A stretch of 18,780 nucleotides of DNA from Betaproteobacteria bacterium. GTDB taxonomy: Bacteria > Pseudomonadota > Gammaproteobacteria > Burkholderiales > SG8-41. The notes under the pieces were generated by a model that worked only from the letters and a program-made list of their open reading frames with translations, did not search any database and was not told where the DNA came from. The position numbers were made by a program, and so were the translations under genes. The first letter of the stretch is position 1, and every line of letters begins with the position of its first letter. Positions 14,379-18,780 of the stretch are shown one piece after another. Location of the stretch: assembly GCA_016177355.1 (NCBI GenBank), contig JACOVL010000071.1:1-18780 (forward strand). Reading direction: 5' to 3'.

Positions 14379-15110
14379 ATGGGAAAGCTCGTCATGAGGG
14401 TGCACAGACAGAAAAGCGACGCGAACGGCACGGCCGGCAACCTTGCCCCGCAACGCGCGGGGGCGGAGCTGCCCGAGAAGTTCATCGCGTGGCAGATCCG
14501 CAGCCGCGAGGGACTCTACGAGAAGCTGCTGCGGCGCGAACCGGTGCAGTTTCTCGCGGGCCACCTGCCGGTGCTCGCGACGCTGCGGCCGCAGGGCACG
14601 GTCAACCTCGCGACCAAGGGCGTCGGGCTCGTCCCGAAGCGCGAATACCTCACCCGCTACATTGACCTCTTCACGCGCGTGCTCGGTGAAACCCGGGGAC
14701 AGGCGTGGGACGGAACGCTCGCGGTGCGCATCACGGCCGCGCGCGAGCTCCTCCGGCACCCCGGCCACATTGATCCGTGCCGGCTCGGCTCGCTCGAAAT
14801 CTTCGAGGGCGAGACGTTCCGCAACATCCGCGGCGACCCGCGCGTCGCGCTGCTCTTCACCGGCGGCGGGCCCGATTACCTGAGCTTCCAGGTCGAGGGC
14901 ATCGCGCAGGTCGTCGAGCCCGGGCGGCCCGTTTACGAGTTTCTGCACGCGAGCCGCCTGCTCTTCGAGCACGAGCGCTTTCACATCGCGCAGCCCGCCT
15001 ATCCGCACGCGTATCAGTTCCTGGTCAGCGAGGTGCGCGAAAAAACGCCGCACCGCCGCACCGCCTGCCCGGCCAGCAAGCACGGCGCCCGACCCGATGC
15101 AGCAGGCTAG
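14379..15110 (+). CDS. Pyridoxamine-phosphate-oxidase-like split-barrel protein
   Basis: 243 residues from ATG at 14379, which has a near-perfect AAGGAGG four bases upstream. After about 50 leading residues the sequence reads like an FMN-binding split barrel: LPVLATLRPQGTVNLATKGVGLV, then GSLEIFEGETFRNIRGDPRVALLFT and LSFQVEGIAQVVEPG. These fit the substrate strands and the RDPRVALLF step of the PNPOx-like superfamily. Members bind FMN, F420 or haem; I cannot tell which. It is the last gene of the cluster, 23 bases after the stress protein. A link to redox protection or haem handling is inference from position. Confidence 0.65.
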   Translation: MGKLVMRVHRQKSDANGTAGNLAPQRAGAELPEKFIAWQIRSREGLYEKLLRREPVQFLAGHLPVLATLRPQGTVNLATKGVGLVPKREYLTRYIDLFTRVLGETRGQAWDGTLAVRITAARELLRHPGHIDPCRLGSLEIFEGETFRNIRGDPRVALLFTGGGPDYLSFQVEGIAQVVEPGRPVYEFLHASRLLFEHERFHIAQPAYPHAYQFLVSEVREKTPHRRTACPASKHGARPDAAG

Positions 15111-15111
15111 G

Positions 15112-15129
15112 CCGGACGGGTCGGTCCGG
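15112..15129. terminator. Short GC hairpin between convergent genes
   Basis: CCGGAC (15112-15117) and GTCCGG (15124-15129) form a perfect 6-bp stem with a six-base loop right after the split-barrel gene and before the convergent nth stop. No T run follows, so it is a weak terminator candidate. Confidence 0.4.
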
Positions 15130-15156
15130 ATGCGGTTCCGCCGATTCGCAAACCCG

Positions 15157-15789
15157 TCACTCGGACTTGTATCTGTATTCGCACAAGTCGCGAATCGTGC
15201 ACTTCGGACAGTCGGGCTTGCGCGCCTTGCACACGTAGCGTCCGTGCAGGATCAACCAGTGGTGCGCGTCGAGCTTGAACTCATCGGGCACCACTTTCAG
15301 AAGTTTTTCCTCGACCGTGACCACATTCTTCCCTGGCGCGATGCCGGTGCGATTCGCCACGCGGAAGATGTGCGTGTCCACCGCGATGGTCGGCTGGCCG
15401 AAGGCGATGTTGAGGATCACGTTCGCGGTCTTGCGGCCTACGCCCGGCAACGCCTCCAGCTCCTCGCGCGTGCGCGGCACCGGCCCCCCGTGCTTTTCCA
15501 GCAGCAGCTTGCAGGTCGCGATGAGGTTTTTGGCCTTGGTGCGGTAGAGCCCGATGCTCTTGATGTAACGTTCCAGGCCCCTGCGGCCGAGCCGCAGCAG
15601 CGCGGCCGGCGTGCGGGCGTCCCGGTACAGCTTCGCGGTGGCGAAGTTCACGCTCTTGTCGGTGGCCTGCGCCGACAGCACCACTGATACCAGCAGCTCG
15701 AACGGCGAACCGTGGACGAGTTCGCTTCTCGGATTGGGATTGGCGGCGCGTAACCGCTTGAAGATCTCGGCGCGCGTCTCGGGGCTCAT
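15157..15789 (-). CDS. nth: Endonuclease III (DNA glycosylase/AP lyase)
   Basis: Base-excision repair enzyme that removes oxidised pyrimidines and cuts the abasic site. 210 residues, like E. coli Nth at 211. The helix-hairpin-helix LPGVGRKTA holds catalytic K120, and VDTHIFRVANRTG holds D138, the same numbers as in E. coli. The C-terminal [4Fe-4S] site is C187-x6-C194-x2-C197-x5-C203. The ATG at 15789 is clear. The gene converges with the redox cluster and diverges from the SH3-domain gene, with which it may share a back-to-back -10 box at 15849-15856. It looks like ordinary core-genome DNA. Confidence 0.97.
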   Translation of the reverse strand: MSPETRAEIFKRLRAANPNPRSELVHGSPFELLVSVVLSAQATDKSVNFATAKLYRDARTPAALLRLGRRGLERYIKSIGLYRTKAKNLIATCKLLLEKHGGPVPRTREELEALPGVGRKTANVILNIAFGQPTIAVDTHIFRVANRTGIAPGKNVVTVEEKLLKVVPDEFKLDAHHWLILHGRYVCKARKPDCPKCTIRDLCEYRYKSE

Positions 15790-15848
15790 GCGATAGGCGG
15801 TAACGTGGAGGATTTCACGCCGGAAGGTGGCGGAGGCGTGCCGGCGTC

Positions 15849-15856
15849 ATTATAAT
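15849..15856. promoter_or_regulatory. Palindromic ATTATAAT, possible bidirectional -10
   Basis: ATTATAAT contains TATAAT on both strands (plus 15851-15856, minus 15854-15849). It lies between the divergent nth and SH3-domain genes, 60 bases before the nth start and 30 before the GTG at 15886. No good -35 box is seen on either side. Confidence 0.45.
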
Positions 15857-15885
15857 CGGTCCCAATATTGGCCAAGGCCGTTGCC

Positions 15886-16401
15886 GTGAGACTTTTTGCC
15901 TCCATGTTGCAAGCGGCGTCTGTCGCCGTGCTGTTGGCCGCCCTGCCGGCCGCGGCACAGCAGGCGATCCTGGAGCGCGACAGCCCGCTCTACGCCGAGC
16001 CGCGGCTCGAGTCCACGCAGGTTGCGCAACTCAAACAGGGGGTGGCCGGCGAGGTGATCGGCAAGAACGGCGCGTGGCTCAATCTCAAGACGGAGAACGC
16101 GACCGGCTGGCTGTTTTCCTTCAACGTGCGTTTTCAGGCGAAGCCGGGTGAGGCCGCAGAATCGGGGCCGGGCGCAGGCTCCGCGCTCGGCAGGGTGTTC
16201 GGCCCGAGTCGCCCCAGCGTCGTCAGTGCCATCGGCATACGCGGGCTCGAGGAAGAGGACTTAAGACAGGCCAGCTTCAACGCCGGACAGATGGGGCTGC
16301 TCGATCAGTACGCCGTTTCCAGGGAATCGGCCCAGGACGCCGCGCGCGCGGCGGGACTCGCGCCGGAGCGCGTCGAGTACCTGGACGCGAAACCGCAATG
16401 A
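15886..16401 (+). CDS. Secreted bacterial SH3-domain protein
   Basis: 171 residues from GTG at 15886. A signal peptide (about 1-25, ending PAAAQQ) is followed by a bacterial SH3-like domain (about 28-83: SPLYAEPRLESTQVAQLKQG, then GAWLNLKTENATGWLFSFNVRF), a fold often used to bind cell-wall peptides. The C-terminal half (about 90-171) is poorly characterised and includes the stretch IRGLEEEDLRQASFNAGQM. An upstream TTG at 15868 would lie too close to the TATAAT at 15851 to have a leader, so I prefer 15886; ATG 15904 is also possible. Its stop overlaps the protease start (ATGA, 16398-16401), which implies that the two act together. Confidence 0.82.
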   Translation: MRLFASMLQAASVAVLLAALPAAAQQAILERDSPLYAEPRLESTQVAQLKQGVAGEVIGKNGAWLNLKTENATGWLFSFNVRFQAKPGEAAESGPGAGSALGRVFGPSRPSVVSAIGIRGLEEEDLRQASFNAGQMGLLDQYAVSRESAQDAARAAGLAPERVEYLDAKPQ

Positions 16402-17372
16402 AGTTACGCCTGAAACCGTGGCTTGCCGTGGTGATGGCCGGCGCCGCGATCGGCGCGGCGGGCGCGGCCTCCATTGACCTCGGACGCATCTTCGACATCG
16501 GCAAGGACGTCGTTACGGCCACGACCGGCGTGGACGAAAAAGACGAGATCGCGGTCGGCCGCGAGATCGCGGGCCGCGTGCTGGGAGCGGCCCCGCTGGT
16601 CGCGGATCCCGCATTGCAGTCCTACGTCAACCAGGTCGGGCGCTGGATCGCGCTGCAGACCGAGCGCCCGGATCTGCCGTGGCGCTTTGGCGTGCTGGAC
16701 AGCGCCGCGATCAATGCTTTCGCGGCGCCCGGCGGCCACGTGCTGATCACGCGCGGGCTCTACGAGATCCTCGACAACGAAGCGCAGCTCGCGGGCGTGC
16801 TCGGGCATGAGATCGGCCATATCGTGCGGCGCCACCACATCACGGTGATGCAGAAAAGCGCGGCGGTATCCGCCGGCGCGCGGCTCGCGCAGCGCGACAA
16901 CCGTTCGCAGTTCCTGAACAACCTGATCGGCACCGGCGCGGAGGTCATGGCGCGCGGGCTCGACAAGAGCGCGGAGTTCGAGGCCGACCACATCGGCGTG
17001 GTGCTCGCCGCGCGCGCCGGCTATTCGCCTTATGGCTTGATCGAGGTCTTGCACAAACTTGCCGCGCGCGGCGCGTCCGATGCCTCGCTCGCGCTGCTGT
17101 TCAAGACCCATCCCGCCCCGGGCGAGCGCCTGACGCAACTCGGCGATGCGCTTTCCCCGCGCATGGCCCGCCTGCCTGCTGGCAAGGAGCCCGTCATCCG
17201 GCAGGTGAGCGCGGATGCGCCGCCTCCGCCGGCGGCGGCGAAGCCGGTAGCAGCGGAGGGCGCACGAGCCCTGCAGCAGGAAGAGCCTGCTGCACCGGCG
17301 GTCCGCCCGGGCGACAAGGGCGGCGTCGGCATCGATCCGGGCGGCGTCCTGCGCGGCATCTTCGGCCGCTGA
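16398..17372 (+). CDS. M48-family zinc metalloprotease, periplasmic
   Basis: 324 residues. A signal peptide (about 1-24, ending GAA) precedes the M48 domain (about 45-255). The zinc site is H137-E138-x2-H141 (GHEIGH) with E193 in EFEAD as third ligand. AINAFAAPGGHVLITRGL is the conserved substrate-side segment, and HPAPGERLTQL closes the domain. A Pro/Ala-rich tail (about 265-310) ends in GVLRGIFGR. Relatives such as BepA and LoiP act in outer-membrane protein quality control; I do not see the TPR part of BepA. Coupling to the SH3-domain protein suggests an envelope-bound protease unit. Confidence 0.93.
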   Translation: MKLRLKPWLAVVMAGAAIGAAGAASIDLGRIFDIGKDVVTATTGVDEKDEIAVGREIAGRVLGAAPLVADPALQSYVNQVGRWIALQTERPDLPWRFGVLDSAAINAFAAPGGHVLITRGLYEILDNEAQLAGVLGHEIGHIVRRHHITVMQKSAAVSAGARLAQRDNRSQFLNNLIGTGAEVMARGLDKSAEFEADHIGVVLAARAGYSPYGLIEVLHKLAARGASDASLALLFKTHPAPGERLTQLGDALSPRMARLPAGKEPVIRQVSADAPPPPAAAKPVAAEGARALQQEEPAAPAVRPGDKGGVGIDPGGVLRGIFGR

Positions 17373-17456
17373 CGCGAAAGCTTTACCGCCAAGCAACCGT
17401 ATCGTGAGCGGCAGGGCCGTCCGACCCTCTCTCCAGCCCCCGGCAGAGGATTCGCC

Positions 17457-17482
17457 ATTACTGGGGATTTGTCACCAGTAAT
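17457..17482. promoter_or_regulatory. 8-bp inverted repeat upstream of cassette array
   Basis: ATTACTGG (17457-17464) and CCAGTAAT (17475-17482) pair perfectly around a 10-base centre. It lies in the 192-base gap after the protease gene, before the likely cassette promoter. It has no T run, so a protein-binding site is more likely than a terminator. The rest of the gap before it shows nothing I recognise. Confidence 0.45.
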
Positions 17483-17503
17483 AGTGATTTCTCGCTACCG
17501 GTA

Positions 17504-17509
17504 TATACT
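17504..17509 (+). promoter_or_regulatory. Candidate cassette promoter -10 (TATACT)
   Basis: TATACT lies 33 bases before the attI-like core at 17542 and would drive rightward expression of the cassettes. The -35 partner is unclear: TAGTGA at 17482-17487 has 16-base spacing but a poor match. Confidence 0.3.
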
Positions 17510-17541
17510 TTTCCTCACCAGGTGCTTGCCATCTATTACAA

Positions 17542-17548
17542 GTTAGGG
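17542..17548 (+). other. attI: Cassette insertion point (GTTAGGG), attI-like
   Basis: GTTAGGG fits the core GTTRRR. Its six bases TTAGGG begin the cassette and are exactly complementary to the start of that cassette's own attC (CCCTAAC, 18171-18177), as expected for a circularised cassette. No CTAAC partner exists within about 150 bases upstream, so this is an attI or secondary site, not the end of another attC. The ten bases before it (TCTATTACAA) match 8 of 10 of those before the left candidate attI. Confidence 0.6.
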
Positions 17549-18221
17549 CTCCCGGGAGGAAATCGTGGCACTAAACAAGGTGGTAAAGGTCCTGGCATTG
17601 GCTGTCGTTCTCTGCATGCTTTCGGGATTTGCGTATGCTCAGGCAAAGATCCCTCTTCCGGAATCTCCAGCGCTTCCGTCAACAGTCAAAATCACGGTTG
17701 CGACCCAGCCCGATATTCCACGCGGAGATCACGGGTTGCCGAAGTTCTCAATAGTGTTCGGGAGTTCGTGGTTTACTGTTCCCAAGGAGAACTTCATCGT
17801 AGCGAAGCTCTTTGACGCTCTTGGTAAGCCAAACGAGGGACTCGAAATAGAGTTTGAGCAATCTTATTTCGTCGACTATTACGCCGCGCGCATGGATGTC
17901 ATAAAGAAAGGGACTGGCGCGGCTGCCTTGGCGGCCGTATCCCCGGCCGCCGCGGCGGCATTCGGGGGGCCTGCAATCAATGCACAAGGAATTGCGTATG
18001 TGCTCGCGAGGGGACGGGCGAACGGCAAGCCCTTTGCAATTCGCACTGAACATCTCTACACCGGGGTGGACGATCCGGCGACTACGAACGCGAGGCAGTA
18101 CGGGCCTATCGCTGCGGCGGCACTGTCGAGAGCAGCACAGGAAATTGCAGATGCGATTCGAAAGTAGGAGCCCTAACCACCGCATCGATGCCGACCGCTT
18201 CGCGGCGGATCATGCGGGACG
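17543..18221 (+). mobile_element. Integron gene cassette (about 679 bp)
   Basis: The unit runs from the insertion point after G17542 to the cut point after G18221 in the attC. It holds one secreted-protein gene in the normal orientation, with a 22-base leader and the attC starting three bases after the stop. Its two ends are complementary (TTAGGG and CCCTAA), the signature of a mobile cassette. Base composition is lower in GC than the chromosome to the left. Confidence 0.75.
17565..18167 (+). CDS. Secreted protein of unknown function (cassette gene)
   Basis: 200 residues. A clear signal peptide (about 1-26: KVVKVLALAVVLCMLSGFAYA, cut before QAK) precedes a proline-rich start and a mixed globular part. 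I do not recognise the family. An alanine-rich stretch (about 118-138, AALAAVSPAAAAAFGG) could be a hydrophobic hairpin or membrane segment. The second half ends in a helix-like AAAALSRAAQEIADAIRK. The GTG start at 17565 has GGGAGGA four bases before it; this lies in the palindrome CTCCCGGGAG (17549-17558), so leader folding could hide the ribosome site. It is the only gene of the cassette ending in the attC at 18171-18227. Integron cassettes often carry such unplaced proteins. Confidence 0.8.
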   Translation: MALNKVVKVLALAVVLCMLSGFAYAQAKIPLPESPALPSTVKITVATQPDIPRGDHGLPKFSIVFGSSWFTVPKENFIVAKLFDALGKPNEGLEIEFEQSYFVDYYAARMDVIKKGTGAAALAAVSPAAAAAFGGPAINAQGIAYVLARGRANGKPFAIRTEHLYTGVDDPATTNARQYGPIAAAALSRAAQEIADAIRK

Positions 18222-18227
18222 TTAGCC
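18171..18227 (+). other. attC: attC recombination site (57 bp)
   Basis: The site starts CCCTAAC (18171-18177) and ends GTTAGCC (18221-18227). The arms pair imperfectly: CTAAC with GTTAG, CCGCAT with ATGCGG, GAT with ATC, and CCGC with GCGG around a TTCG loop at 18199-18202. Small mismatches and an unpaired base between the arms match the folded single-strand form that IntI recognises. Location directly after a cassette gene and before another fits. The cut point is after G18221. Confidence 0.85.
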
Positions 18228-18776
18228 ATGGCAAAACCGTCATCGTTCATCGCCACCCTGCGTAGACGCATCGCCTCGGCGGCAATCGGTGCATCTACCA
18301 TTCGTCGCATGGGGCCGAAGGGAACGGCGAAGCGCGCTCGAACGTTTTTGGCCGGTTTAAACCTGAATCGCTTCCAAGTCGATTCAAAGCGGGAATTCGC
18401 TCACGTACTCGACAAAGCGACTGATTCGTTTCTTGCCGCACTTCCCCGCAAGGCGAAGCACTGGGGCCTCGCGCGAAAGCTCTTGAACATCTTCCTGCGC
18501 GACGCGGCATACAATCGCTATTTGAGCCAACATTTTGCATTGTGGCGGGTCGAGCGCTGGATGGAAGTACCTTTGGACAGTCACGTCGGAAAACAATTAC
18601 GCGCGAGCTTGGAAGGCAGGCATCTGCCCCGCTGGAAAACGGTTATTGGCCTCGCATCTGACGAAAGTACCGAGTTTCAGAAAGTTGCTACCACCGTCGC
18701 GAGACGAAAAGGTGTTACGCGTGTCGATCTCGACGTGTACTACTGGCGTAATCTGACCGGCCGGGGAGATAGGTAA
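18228..18776 (+). CDS. Unknown protein of second gene cassette
   Basis: 182 residues, no signal peptide and no membrane segment. It is basic, with Arg/Lys-rich N-terminus (about 10-40, including MGPKGTAKRART) and the central run KHWGLARKLLNIFLRDAAYNRYLSQHF. I do not recognise the family; the mainly helical basic character could suit nucleic-acid binding, but that is a guess. The ATG directly follows the attC core, seven bases after the cut point, so any ribosome site (GGGA, 18216-18219) belongs to the preceding cassette's attC. ATG at 18309 is an alternative start. The TAA at 18774 is followed by only four bases, so the cassette's own attC lies outside the window. Confidence 0.68.
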   Translation: MAKPSSFIATLRRRIASAAIGASTIRRMGPKGTAKRARTFLAGLNLNRFQVDSKREFAHVLDKATDSFLAALPRKAKHWGLARKLLNIFLRDAAYNRYLSQHFALWRVERWMEVPLDSHVGKQLRASLEGRHLPRWKTVIGLASDESTEFQKVATTVARRKGVTRVDLDVYYWRNLTGRGDR

Positions 18777-18780
18777 CGAA

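Noticed and set aside
10877..15110. CydB or CydX partner of the CydA-like protein
   Set aside because: None of the downstream membrane proteins has the CydB length or pattern; the next gene is a cytochrome c.
18771..18780. Possible attC start at GGTAACG
   Set aside because: The second cassette begins TTAGCC, so its attC should start GGCTAAC; this sequence does not match.

Overview
The window is GC-rich proteobacterial chromosome (metabolic genes with dense, overlapping operons), most likely from a beta- or gammaproteobacterium. I infer this from family content: a SigK/RskA-type pair, PduO-type adenosyltransferase, c-type cytochromes, a NarX/NarL-type two-component pair, Nth and an M48 protease. 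No rRNA, tRNA or phylogenetic marker fixes the taxon. Both ends carry integron parts with visibly lower GC.

Layout. 1-1312: left integron end, with the start of a possible first cassette gene running off the left edge, an attI-like core site, and an intact integron integrase. 1299-3719 (minus): operon of PduO-type cobalamin adenosyltransferase, ECF sigma factor, RskA-like anti-sigma factor and a DM13-domain protein. 3786-5158 (plus): TauE/SafE permease and a DUF1634-type membrane protein. 5226-5906 (plus): two small periplasmic cytochromes c, closed by a strong hairpin. 5982-8016 (minus): NarL-type regulator and NarX-type kinase. 8187-15110 (plus): a tightly packed cluster of two cupredoxins, a CydA-like membrane protein without CydB, a membrane-anchored cytochrome c, a small membrane protein, a radical SAM/SPASM enzyme fused to a PCP_red domain, a double universal stress protein and a split-barrel flavoprotein-like protein. 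15157-15789 (minus): endonuclease III. 15886-17372 (plus): SH3-domain protein and M48 metalloprotease. 17373-18780: right integron end, with an attI-like site, one complete gene cassette with its attC, and a second cassette gene.

How the genes work together. The 8187-15110 cluster is the most interesting part. The CydA-like protein keeps probable haem ligands (H21, H184, M350) but lacks the GRQPW quinol motif, and has copper proteins and a membrane cytochrome c as neighbours instead of CydB. I infer a bd-oxidase-like complex fed by cytochrome c or cupredoxin rather than quinol, with the radical SAM-PCP_red enzyme possibly modifying its haem and the divergent NarX/NarL-type pair a candidate regulator. 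Its substrate (O2, NO or other) cannot be read from the sequence.

The two integron ends are about 16 kb apart and point away from each other. Their two candidate attI sites share 8 of the 10 bases before the GTTA core, which suggests both belong to one integron system.
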